Source: Pseudoalteromonas holothuriae (GTDB taxonomy: Bacteria > Pseudomonadota > Gammaproteobacteria > Enterobacterales > Alteromonadaceae). From it: a stretch of 64,000 nt of DNA. The translations under genes and the position numbers were made by a program. Of this stretch, positions 34,701 to 42,152 are shown in pieces; within the stretch, counting starts at the first letter, position 1, and every line of letters starts with the position of its first letter. The notes below the pieces were generated by a model. The model ran no database searches and was not told the DNA's origin. It was given only the letters and a program-made list of their open reading frames with translations. The stretch spans positions 1 to 64,000 of the forward strand of contig NZ_CAMAPC010000011.1 of assembly GCF_945859825.1 (NCBI RefSeq). The letters are read 5' to 3'.

Positions 34701-34908
34701 CAATAGGGTAAGTAATTAGTTTTTCTACCTCCTCAGCGGCAAGCCCAGGCGCTTGAGTATTAATGGTAACTTGTACATTTGTAACATCAGGGAAAGCGTC
34801 CAAATTGAGCTTTGGGATTAAAAGTGCAGCAGCAATCAAAGTAGCGACAAGTGCTAACAGAACTAACAGACGATTATCAACAGACCAATCAATAAGGCGA
34901 TTTAGCAT
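31777..34908 (-). CDS. CzcA/CusA-type heavy-metal efflux RND transporter
   Basis: The 1043-residue protein has the HME-RND layout: an N-terminal helix (LLVLLALVATLIAAALLIP), a large periplasmic loop starting NLDAFPDVTNVQVTI, six central helices, a second periplasmic loop and six C-terminal helices. TM4 reads AIAIGMLVDGSVVMVEN, the proton-relay motif of HME pumps. It is closer to a non-CusA pattern, so divalent metals are more likely than Cu or Ag, though the substrate is not certain. I choose the ATG at 34908 because AAGGTG sits just before it at the right distance; the in-frame GTG at 34917 would overlap that site. The membrane-fusion gene ends 14 bases upstream. No outer-membrane channel gene is nearby. 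Confidence 0.92.
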   Translation of the reverse strand: MLNRLIDWSVDNRLLVLLALVATLIAAALLIPKLNLDAFPDVTNVQVTINTQAPGLAAEEVEKLITYPIEAVMYALPSVQQVRSISKTGLSGITVVFKEGTDIYFARQLVFERLQTAKELIPAGLGIPQMGPNTSGLGQIYQYLLISEPNANIDTMTLRSLNDWVVKLLIMPIDGVTDVLSFGGNVKQYQIHINPTHLMSYGLTQHDVVNAIVQNNENAGGWYMQRAQEQLVIRGIGWYASSQEGIKQLAQVPVKTINGVVITVAEVAKVKLGTEIRQGAVTMTRRNTQGEPEQLGEVVSGIVLKRLGANTNNTIAGIKQRIKLIEQSLPDGVRFVPFYDQADLIQKAVSTVVSALAMAFLLIIITLALFLMSLRATFLVLISIPISVALALILMSWFGLSANLMSLGGIAIAIGMLVDGSVVMVENICKQLSENQSQSCQVTIKRAGKAVARPVIFSAMIILVVFIPLFSFEGVESKLFEPMAVSIMLALISAIIVAMVVVPALASYLFTYKFKVRKSVILTPLDRVYRFLLNKAMSAPALVLISASVLLIIAVVITPKIGTEFVPELEEGTINLRVTLAPSASLETALSVAPILEQKLLSFDEVTYALSRIGRAEIGGDPEPVNNIEIYIGLKPIQHWKNAKDRHGLQKLMLEKLATHPGLLFNFSQPIATRVDELLSGVKAQLAIKLFGPQLDILVAKGKQIEALVKTIDGTSDVALEQVTGEAQLIIKPIRMQLSRYGLSVADVMSVVRDGIGGTGAGQIITGNERYDIYVRLDNRFRENPQAIKDLRLLAPSGAWVKLGDVAQVSFQSAPAQVRREDVQRTVAIEANVEGRDMGSVVANIRSVIDNQITLPVSYSVVIGGQFENQQRAQKRLTLIVPLSLALIALLLYLAFSSVGQAMLILINVPLGVIGGVFALYISGQYFSVPSSVGFITLFGVAILNAVVMVESINQRISQGETAQQAIFNGATARLRPILITALTSALGLLPMIMSSGVGAEIQRPLATVVVGGLISSTLLTLFVLPVLFTRFSRVKIAALSEK

Positions 34909-34922
34909 ATTAGTCACCTTAA

Positions 34923-36071
34923 TTAATGGTTGTGTATATCAAAGCTGTTTTTAGCCAGCTCAGAGGAAATAAAAAATGCACCTTGGGTTACCACCTCTGA
35001 ACCTTCAGCTATGCCAATCACTTCAACCTGCTCGTCAAACTGGCGACCTCGCTTAACGTTGACCGCTACAAAATGGTTTTTTTGAGAGATAATAAATATT
35101 TGCCATAAGCCTTCTGCGGTTTGTATTAGCGCTGTCTCAGGTACAGTTATAACAGGCTGCGCTGTTGGTTGAGTAAAATACACATTAACGAACATACCTG
35201 CATGGAGTCGGTCTTCTTGATTATTTACTTGCAGGCGAACTGTGCGTGTTCGGGTGACTGGGTCTATGGTATGAGACTCTTGAATGATTCTAGCTTGGTA
35301 TGTATGTTTTAAATGTTCAATCTCTACGGTACTTTGTGATGAGATATGCTGATTATCGCTGGTGGATAAACGGGCTTCAACCCACAAGTTTGTCTCATCA
35401 GCTAATAACATGAGCGTTTGTCCAGTGTTAATGCGTTGTCCTTGTGAAAAATTATCTTGTAAAACCACACCGTTTATTTGGGCATATAAATTATGCTGAC
35501 CTAGCTTTAAGTTGCTGTTATTATTTAACTTATTAATCTCTCCATCTGTTAGGCCGAGCGCTGTTACTTTACCTAAACTGGCTAAATAACGTGTTTTTGC
35601 TTGTATTCGCTGGCTTTCGCTGACCGCTAGTGCGTTCATATTTTTAACCCGTAACCACTCGTTAAATGCCACTATGTAGTCACCTTGGGCTTGAGCCATA
35701 GACTCGCTATATAATGTTACTAATTTATCCCCTTGTTTAACCCGCTCGCCTAAAGCAACATGGCGAGTCATTATGACGGAGTCGGTACGCGGAGATACCA
35801 CATAACTTGTGTAACCATTTGCTTTTAGTTCCCCGGGCGCATAAGTACGTACATGCGCGATTTTGGACTGTAATTTGCCCACAGTGATGTTTGCTAATTC
35901 TTGCTGAGTTTGAGTTAAAGTAATTTGTAAAGTTTCGTCGTGTTTTAGTAAATCTTGCTGCTCAGTATTTTTCTCGATATGAATGTGCTCATCCTCCCAA
36001 GATATTGCTTTTGAAGGGATGTATAGGGTAAGTGCAATATATATTATTGCCACGGTTATCAATTTAAACAT
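34923..36071 (-). CDS. Membrane fusion protein of the metal efflux pump (CzcB/CusB-like)
   Basis: The 382-residue protein has an N-terminal signal or anchor (about 1-22), then a His-rich stretch (EDEHIHIEKN). A lipoyl/hairpin region follows (VISPRTDSVI type, here VVSPRTDSVIMTRHVALGE), with GERVKQGDKLVTLYS and HNLYAQINGVVLQDNFSQGQ. A beta-barrel (NTGQTLMLLADETNLWVEARL) and a membrane-proximal domain (VPETALIQTAEGLWQIFI) complete it. It links the RND pump to an outer-membrane channel. It is the first gene of the pair. The C-terminal FDIHNH and the His-rich N-terminus may take part in metal handling. Confidence 0.9.
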   Translation of the reverse strand: MFKLITVAIIYIALTLYIPSKAISWEDEHIHIEKNTEQQDLLKHDETLQITLTQTQQELANITVGKLQSKIAHVRTYAPGELKANGYTSYVVSPRTDSVIMTRHVALGERVKQGDKLVTLYSESMAQAQGDYIVAFNEWLRVKNMNALAVSESQRIQAKTRYLASLGKVTALGLTDGEINKLNNNSNLKLGQHNLYAQINGVVLQDNFSQGQRINTGQTLMLLADETNLWVEARLSTSDNQHISSQSTVEIEHLKHTYQARIIQESHTIDPVTRTRTVRLQVNNQEDRLHAGMFVNVYFTQPTAQPVITVPETALIQTAEGLWQIFIISQKNHFVAVNVKRGRQFDEQVEVIGIAEGSEVVTQGAFFISSELAKNSFDIHNH

Positions 36072-36199
36072 AACAGTCTCTTGCTTTATCCATTTTTGCA
36101 GATGGATTTAATTTTTTATTAACTGACACTCATAATCGAATGCTGCGCACTTAAAGTGCGTAGTGAAAGCAGTGCCAAATGAGTGGCCTTTGAGGCTTG

Positions 36200-36413
36200 T
36201 AATACTAATTTGCAATAATATTTAATCATTTTGAGGAACTAAACCTGACGCAAACTTCGTCATAAAATTCTCATTTAGAACAACTAAATAGCGAAATTCG
36301 AGCCTTGCCTGTATGGCTGTAGGTACCTTGGAAATAGCAAGGAGCGAGAGCGGTGCTATTGACAAGATTTCATAGCCTCAAAATTGCTTACTTAACTAAG
36401 CAAATTGGTATAA
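36200..36413. mobile_element. MITE of about 214 bp with imperfect terminal inverted repeats
   Basis: The left end TAATACTAATTTGC, with TCATTTTGAGG about 22 bases on, matches the inverted right end TTATACCAATTTGC, with GCAATTTTGAGG about 26 bases on. The repeats are about 37 bp long and imperfect. The interior has no long frame. A TA duplication at the target is possible. The element sits between the efflux pair and the small gene ending at 36424, so the two may once have been one operon. A similar end occurs at 29956. Confidence 0.6.
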
Positions 36414-36423
36414 AAATAAGACG

Positions 36424-36768
36424 TTATGCTCTGGGAGGTTTAAATTGTGGTTCGTGACGTTGCAGCGCATATGCGAACTCATCGCGCTGTATGTTGTGTG
36501 AGGGTTGCCAGTATAAAGTGGGTGTGGGTTTGTTGATATACCAACTTAAGTGACTCCCACTACAATGTCCGCAATGATGGCAATCTTTGATATTGTGATC
36601 ATCTTGAACTTGCTCGAACTGTGCCATAGTAAGCAAGGAGTGAGTATGCTCTGTTTTGAGGTGCTCAAGATCAATTTGATGAACTTGTGTTGCAGCAGCC
36701 ACCACCCCAACAGATTGCAAAGCAATCGCTAAAGTAATAATAAGGCTGATAAACACTCTAAGATTCAC
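36424..36768 (-). CDS. Small periplasmic His/Cys-rich protein of metal-efflux loci (CzcI/DUF2946-like)
   Basis: The 114-residue product has a signal peptide (about 1-25, ending VVAAA). A CHHCGHCSGSH cluster at about 63-73 could bind metal. The C-terminus ends with HEPQFKPPRA, a tail seen in small proteins next to cation-efflux operons. It is likely a periplasmic metal binder or regulator linked to the efflux pump, from which it is separated only by the MITE. Family assignment is by pattern, and the function is not established. Confidence 0.6.
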   Translation of the reverse strand: MNLRVFISLIITLAIALQSVGVVAAATQVHQIDLEHLKTEHTHSLLTMAQFEQVQDDHNIKDCHHCGHCSGSHLSWYINKPTPTLYWQPSHNIQRDEFAYALQRHEPQFKPPRA

Positions 36769-36944
36769 GGTTAAACTTTTCTTAAGTTAAAATATAAGGC
36801 CAAATTAGCAAACATCTGCAATGTGGTCAATTCCATATTAGATAGCCACGTATACATCATTCTTAGGTTTGGTTCCAAATCTGGCTATAACGAAATAGAT
36901 TTTACGATAAACTAGGACCATTGTTATTAAGCCATTGAGTTGTT

Positions 36945-38309
36945 ATGTACTCATCTGATATTTGTGAAAAAGCAAGAAACAGCAGAGACCATCGGTTTGA
37001 TGGTTTATTTTATGTAGCAGTTAAAACGACAGGAATTTATTGTCGACCAATATGTCCAGCACCTACGGCAAAAGAAAAAAATGTGGAATATTTTGAATAT
37101 GCTCACAATGCCGCAGAGGCTGGGTTTCGACCATGTATTCGGTGTCGGCCTGACGCTGCACCAGGTAGTTATGCATGGCTCGGCACCGAAACAACCGCTG
37201 TACGAGCAAAAAAGTTAATTGATGAAGGGGTTTTATCAACCCACTCAGTAGCAGGTTTAGCTGAGCGTCTGGGTATTACTCAGAGGTATTTAAACAAATT
37301 GTTCAAGCAATTCTATGGAACTAGCCCCAAGCAGTACGCATTGTATAGACAATGTGACTTTGCTAAGCAATTGTTACAACAAACTACTTTACCAGTTGCA
37401 CACATTGCGTTTGCGAGCGGATTTCATTCATTAAGGCGCTTTAATGATGCGTTTGTGCGTTTATATCAGCTTACACCAAGTAAACTAAGAGGAGGTGTAG
37501 AGCATACTCAGTCAATAATTACCTTGAACCTGCCATTTAGGCCACCTTATAACTGGCAAGTATTACATGACTTTCTGGCTAAACGGCTGATTGAGCCTGT
37601 TGAATGGTTAACAGATAATGGCTATGGACGTAGTTTTAGCCTTGAGACATTCAATGGCTCGTTCGCAGTACACTTTGATAAAGTTAATCACTGTTTTAGG
37701 GTTGAGATAGCGATTAACGATGTGACTGGACTGCGAACCGTGGTCAGTAATATACGAAGAGTGTTGGACTTAGATGCTAATACATCTTTTATTGAAACCC
37801 ACCTTAGCCAAGCCTTGCCAAAATCGTTTATTTTAACTTCAGGGTTACGTTTACCGGGTATTTGGAGCGAGTTTGAAGCCGGTGTACGTGCAATATTAGG
37901 ACAACAAGTGAGTGTTGGCGCAGCTAGGAACTTACTTAAACAATTGGTTCAAGAACTTGGCGAACAAAATCACTTAGGGCAAACGCTATTCCCAAATCCT
38001 GATGCGATGAAAGATAACGCATTTGCTTTTTTTAAAATGCCACAACGGCGTAAGGAGGCTTTAGCAAGTTTTGCTCGCTATTGCAGTGATGAAAACGTAA
38101 TTGATGATCTCGATTTGTGGTTAGACATAAAAGGGGTTGGCCCTTGGACTGTGGATTATGCAAAAATGCGTGGTCAAAGTAACCCCGATATTTATCTGGC
38201 TGGAGACTTGGGTGTGAAAAAAGCGTTTGCTAAGTATGGTGAGCTTGATATAAATACATGTGCTCCGTTTCGAAGCTATTTAACCTTTCAATTATGGCAG
38301 CAGTTATAG
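36945..38309 (+). CDS. Ada zinc domain - AraC HTH - AlkA glycosylase fusion
   Basis: The 454-residue protein has an Ada-type zinc domain with the four Cys at 33, 37, 64 and 67 (GIYCRPIC, CIRC). An AraC HTH follows (about 85-180, GLAERLGITQRYLNKLFKQ and AHIAFASGFHSLRRFNDAF). An AlkA N-terminal domain comes next. The C-terminal HhH-GPD glycosylase has the hairpin KGVGPWTVDYA and catalytic Asp in AGDLGVKK. It would sense methyl-phosphotriesters and excise alkylated bases. Other genomes carry the same fusion, usually annotated as AlkA or Ada. It is divergent from the small protein at 36424 and stands alone. Confidence 0.92.
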   Translation: MYSSDICEKARNSRDHRFDGLFYVAVKTTGIYCRPICPAPTAKEKNVEYFEYAHNAAEAGFRPCIRCRPDAAPGSYAWLGTETTAVRAKKLIDEGVLSTHSVAGLAERLGITQRYLNKLFKQFYGTSPKQYALYRQCDFAKQLLQQTTLPVAHIAFASGFHSLRRFNDAFVRLYQLTPSKLRGGVEHTQSIITLNLPFRPPYNWQVLHDFLAKRLIEPVEWLTDNGYGRSFSLETFNGSFAVHFDKVNHCFRVEIAINDVTGLRTVVSNIRRVLDLDANTSFIETHLSQALPKSFILTSGLRLPGIWSEFEAGVRAILGQQVSVGAARNLLKQLVQELGEQNHLGQTLFPNPDAMKDNAFAFFKMPQRRKEALASFARYCSDENVIDDLDLWLDIKGVGPWTVDYAKMRGQSNPDIYLAGDLGVKKAFAKYGELDINTCAPFRSYLTFQLWQQL

Positions 38310-38720
38310 TTTATTAATTTGCTATAGGTACTTCGATTGACATGTTTATAGTTGTAGCATCGCAATGTGGTTGAATTAATGCGGGACTTGTTTGTAAAGC
38401 AATTGATATACAGTTGCATGATTTTATATGGCGATGGGCTGTTGCTCTTAGCTTTGTTTGTTACCACAGTTATTGGGTATTTCCCCAAGGCAGAGCCTGT
38501 ATCCATAGTTGCTTTATGTAAGGGTTGATAACGTAGAAAAAAATACCAGAATGGCACTGCTCAAAGGCTTTCAATGCTACATAGCGCATTTCTTGCATTG
38601 AAAGCATTTGATTTGAAAAATTTATACCGCAAAGATAAACACGCCTTAAACATGAGAGCAAAATAAATTAAACTATATATACTTGTGAGCAATCATTATA
38701 AACTTTGGGAGTAAGAACTG
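38310..38720. other. Intergenic stretch with one long stem
   Basis: Two small minus-strand frames here look non-coding. GCTTTCAATGC at 38567-38577 pairs with GCATTGAAAGC at 38595-38605, loop 17 bases. No further motif is convincing. Confidence 0.4.
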
Positions 38721-39530
38721 TTGTTATTAAGGCTGTTCATTTGCTTGTGTTTAGGGTCGTTTGTTCCTGCTATTTTCGCACAAACACTTACTTTTTGTTA
38801 TGAAGACAAAGAATTAGCACCCTCATATATGGGGACAGGCTTACATGTGCCGGATACTCGCCCTGGTGTTAGTATTGAAGTGCTACAAATGATGGAGCAA
38901 AAAATTGATGGCCTTAGCATTGATTTTATAAGGGAGCCTTGGCAACGATGTTTACATGATATGAAACGCAACAAGGTTGATGCGGTAATCGCCAGTTACC
39001 GTGAAGAACGAGCGGCTTTCATGGTTTATCCAACAACTCAACATGGTGAACTTAACACGCAACTTGCACTTAATAAATTTGGACGTTGTATTGTGGGAGA
39101 TAAACAGTTTATCAAAGCGTTAGCATCCTCAAAGCAAAGTTTTAGTCTGGCCATCCCCAATGGCTATTCATCTGCGAAAAATATCACCGATGAGCGCTTT
39201 ATTAAAGTTGATACATTATCTCAACTAGATGCTTATGAATTGGTAAGTAAACGGGTAGTTGATGGTACGATTGGGCTGTGTATGATCAATGAAAAGGTTG
39301 TTAAAGCGTTTCCTTTTGCAAAGCGGTTGGAGGCATATCACCCGCCATTTGATACGAGCTATGGTTTTTTAACTTATTCAAAACAGTTTTTTAAAAATAA
39401 TGAGATACTCGCAAAAGAACTATGGGAACATTTAGCTGAGTTTCCATTTGCGCAGGTTTACATGGAGTACTTAGGATTTGAGCATCAACAAATTGACAGT
39501 ATCATAATTGACCCTGAGGGCTCAAAGTAA
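38721..39530 (+). CDS. Periplasmic solute-binding protein, SBP_bac_3-like
   Basis: The 269-residue product has a signal peptide (about 1-20, ending IFA) and then a solute-binding fold: LTFCYEDKELAPSYMG, EVLQMMEQKIDGLSIDFIREPWQRCLHDMKRNKVDAVIASY. This WQRCL..M..G.vDa pattern is common in orphan ABC-type binding proteins of Alteromonadales. There are no transporter genes nearby, so it may act as a sensor or orphan binder. The start is TTG at 38721, preceded at nine bases by GGGAG; no closer ATG fits. The ligand is unknown. Confidence 0.8.
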   Translation: MLLRLFICLCLGSFVPAIFAQTLTFCYEDKELAPSYMGTGLHVPDTRPGVSIEVLQMMEQKIDGLSIDFIREPWQRCLHDMKRNKVDAVIASYREERAAFMVYPTTQHGELNTQLALNKFGRCIVGDKQFIKALASSKQSFSLAIPNGYSSAKNITDERFIKVDTLSQLDAYELVSKRVVDGTIGLCMINEKVVKAFPFAKRLEAYHPPFDTSYGFLTYSKQFFKNNEILAKELWEHLAEFPFAQVYMEYLGFEHQQIDSIIIDPEGSK

Positions 39531-39590
39531 AATAGTAAACAACCAAAACTTTGGTTAGACTAGTGGCATTGTTAGTTACAAGATAATCCT

Positions 39591-40175
39591 ATGGCACAAC
39601 TTTATTTCTATTATTCAGCTATGAATGCTGGTAAATCAACCACTTTATTGCAATCTGCATTTAATTATCGTGAACGCGGTATGACCCCTTTTATTCTTAC
39701 CGCCGCGATAGATAATCGCGCAGGGGTAGGTAAAGTAGCATCACGTATTGGCCTAGAAGCGGATGCCCATGTTTATGATACACATAGCGACTTGATGCAA
39801 ATAATTACGAATGAAAATGAGCTGCAAAAAATTGACTGTATTTTAGTAGACGAATGTCAGTTTTTAAGTAAGTCGCAAGTAAGTGCGCTGACAGATGTGG
39901 TTGATGAGTTGAATATTCCTGTGTTGTGTTATGGCTTAAGAACTGACTTTAGAGGTGAACTATTTGAAGGTTCACAATACTTGCTTGCGTGGGCTGACAA
40001 GCTTATTGAATTGAAGACTGTGTGCCATTGCGGCCGTAAGGCTAATCGAGTTTTACGTACTGACGAAAACGGTACTGCCATTGCAGATGGTGCGCAAGTT
40101 GAAATTGGTGGCAATGACCGTTATGTGTCTATGTGTCGAGCCCATTATAAGGCTCAGCTAGAAAACAAGACATAA
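39591..40175 (+). CDS. tdk: Thymidine kinase (type II)
   Basis: The 194-residue protein has the P-loop [11 protein letters not shown] (about 9-19), the DECQF motif (about 88-92) and a C-terminal zinc site (CHCGRKA and MCRAHY). Size and motifs match bacterial type II thymidine kinase, which phosphorylates thymidine in the pyrimidine salvage pathway, is a tetramer and is inhibited by dTTP. It appears monocistronic and converges with rlmF. Confidence 0.96.
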   Translation: MAQLYFYYSAMNAGKSTTLLQSAFNYRERGMTPFILTAAIDNRAGVGKVASRIGLEADAHVYDTHSDLMQIITNENELQKIDCILVDECQFLSKSQVSALTDVVDELNIPVLCYGLRTDFRGELFEGSQYLLAWADKLIELKTVCHCGRKANRVLRTDENGTAIADGAQVEIGGNDRYVSMCRAHYKAQLENKT

Positions 40176-40255
40176 ATTTAGATAAGGGACATATGGCTGG
40201 GCTAAGCTTTGAGTGCGTTTTAGTTAATCCCTAAACGGCGTAAACTCACTTTACT

Positions 40256-41116
40256 TTAAGAGTCACTTGCATAACGCCATGCTAAAAACCTACTCACTTT
40301 TTGGCCCTGATCCATTTTTACGACTTTTATTTCTTTAGGATTCTGCTTTTTCAAAAAAAGTTTAAGTGATGATAGGTTATCCTTTTTTGATACAAGACAA
40401 GTAAACCAGCCTACCTGTTGTGAATAATTTTTGCTCTCTTTAATCATGGTTTTGATGAATTTACGCTCACCCCCATCACACCAGAGCTCTTGGTTTTGGC
40501 CACCAAAGTTTAGTTTGCTACTTGAGTGCTGTTTAAGGTTCTGCCACTTGCGTTGTGTTCCTTTAATAGCCTCATCTTGATTGGAGTGAAAGGGTGGGTT
40601 GCACATTGTTAAATCGAAATATTGATTAGGCAATATCACATTCTTAAAGATGTTGTTGGGGCTGTGTTGTTGTATCAATTTAATATTTAAATGGTTTGCT
40701 GCCACAATGGCTTTAGCGCATTTGAGTGCTTTGGGGTTGATGTCTGAGCCAACAAATTGCCATTGATATTCTGCATTACCAAGTAATGGGTAAATGATGT
40801 TAGCGCCAGTACCAATGTCTAGTACTGTCACATTTGAACAAGGTTGTTGCTTATCGAGTAAATCGGCTAAGGCATGAATATAATCTGCTCTCCCTGGGAC
40901 GGGCGGGCATAGAAAGTCTTCAGGCAACGACCAAAATTTTATAGCGTAGTAATGCATCAGTAGTGCTTTGTTAAGGCATATTACGGCATTGCTATCACTA
41001 AAATCAATGCTGTTTGTACCTTTTGGTGTGATGATCAGGTATTTGGATAGCTCAGGCAGTGTCATACATAAAGCATTAAAGTCATATCCATGTTGATGTT
41101 TGTTTCTACTGTGCAT
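40256..41116 (-). CDS. rlmF: 23S rRNA (adenine1618-N6)-methyltransferase
   Basis: The 286-residue protein starts MHSRNKHQHGYDFNALC, as RlmF proteins do. It carries the SAM-binding DIGTGANIIYPLLG, the GSDINPKAL loop and the catalytic NPPF (CNPPFHSNQDEA). RlmF methylates A1618 of 23S rRNA. It is divergent from the hydrolase at 41247 and convergent with tdk. No oddities seen. Confidence 0.93.
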   Translation of the reverse strand: MHSRNKHQHGYDFNALCMTLPELSKYLIITPKGTNSIDFSDSNAVICLNKALLMHYYAIKFWSLPEDFLCPPVPGRADYIHALADLLDKQQPCSNVTVLDIGTGANIIYPLLGNAEYQWQFVGSDINPKALKCAKAIVAANHLNIKLIQQHSPNNIFKNVILPNQYFDLTMCNPPFHSNQDEAIKGTQRKWQNLKQHSSSKLNFGGQNQELWCDGGERKFIKTMIKESKNYSQQVGWFTCLVSKKDNLSSLKLFLKKQNPKEIKVVKMDQGQKVSRFLAWRYASDS

Positions 41117-41246
41117 TAACGTGAGTTCTTATGAAGTTAGCATTCTATTATATCGCGTACCAATTACTTGTGACAAATTTAGCTTGATTGCGAGTACACA
41201 AAACTACTGGTAGGATGAGTTAACTGGATTATAACAAGAACTAATA

Positions 41247-42152
41247 ATGATTGAGCAATCTTCTCTTTTCGTGACATTAAGTAGCGAGCAAAAATTACAT
41301 TTGCGATATATCGCAAAGTCTGGGAGCAAAGGGCCCGCCGTGTTTTTTATGCATGGGGCGGTTGAAAATGGCAAAATCTTTTATACTGAAAGCAACAAAG
41401 GGCTTGCACCCTTTTTGGCATCAAAAGGTTACCGCTGTTATATTGGTGACCTTCGCGGTAGGGGTTTAAGTTTACCTGAAATTTCGCGCCAATCTGACTA
41501 TGGCCAAACAGAAGCAATTTTAGAAGATATTCCAGCTATGCTTGATTATATTACTTATCATAGCGGTGAGTTTCCCAAGTTTTGGGTGGCACATTCTTGG
41601 GGGGGGGTGCTTATGAATAGCTATTTTGCACGTTTTAAAAATATGGTGGATAAAGTGGCTGCCTGTGTTTATTTTGGCTCGAAGCGTTCGCTTCACAATC
41701 ACCATATTAGTAAATATATTCAAGCAAACTTAATTTGGTATGGTTTAGCCCCTTTATATGCAAAAAAACATGGATTTTTACCCGCAAAAGCGCTTAGGTG
41801 GGGCAGTGATAATGAAACTCAAAAATCGCACCGCCAAGCAATGGAGTGGGCAAAACGTAAGCCTTGGATAGACAGTGATGATGGGTTTGATTATGCTACT
41901 ACATTAAAAAATATGCGATTACCCGCAACGTTGCATGTTGCGGGGGTAAAGGACAAAGCTTTAGCTCAACCAGTTGATATTAAAAAGTTTATGCAAGAAT
42001 CTGGCTGTGGCACGCAAAAGTTGAAAATGTACGGCCAAAAACATGGCCATTTACATGATTATGGTCATATAGATATGCTTACGCATAAAGGGGCTCATCA
42101 CGACCAGTTTAAGGACTTACTTGATTGGTTTGCGTTTCATCAGCATGGTTAA
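41247..42152 (+). CDS. Alpha/beta hydrolase with a G9 tract at the nucleophile elbow
   Basis: The 301-residue protein has an HGAVENGKIFY oxyanion region, GDLRGRG, the nucleophile elbow AHSWGG (about 113-118), and late Asp (GVKDKAL) and His (GQKHGHLHDYGH) residues completing a triad. It belongs to the broad alpha/beta hydrolase family; the substrate is unknown. Nine consecutive G (41599-41607) encode the Trp-Gly-Gly of the elbow, so slippage there would truncate the protein just after the catalytic Ser. The 3' end overlaps the convergent sulfotransferase gene by 44 bases. Confidence 0.88.
   Translation: MIEQSSLFVTLSSEQKLHLRYIAKSGSKGPAVFFMHGAVENGKIFYTESNKGLAPFLASKGYRCYIGDLRGRGLSLPEISRQSDYGQTEAILEDIPAMLDYITYHSGEFPKFWVAHSWGGVLMNSYFARFKNMVDKVAACVYFGSKRSLHNHHISKYIQANLIWYGLAPLYAKKHGFLPAKALRWGSDNETQKSHRQAMEWAKRKPWIDSDDGFDYATTLKNMRLPATLHVAGVKDKALAQPVDIKKFMQESGCGTQKLKMYGQKHGHLHDYGHIDMLTHKGAHHDQFKDLLDWFAFHQHG

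Noticed and set aside
31928..34954. Plus-strand frames opposite the RND pump gene
   Set aside because: They are antisense to a clear full-length RND transporter.
38288..38661. Two minus-strand frames after the Ada-AlkA gene
   Set aside because: They overlap each other in different frames, have odd composition and lack start signals.
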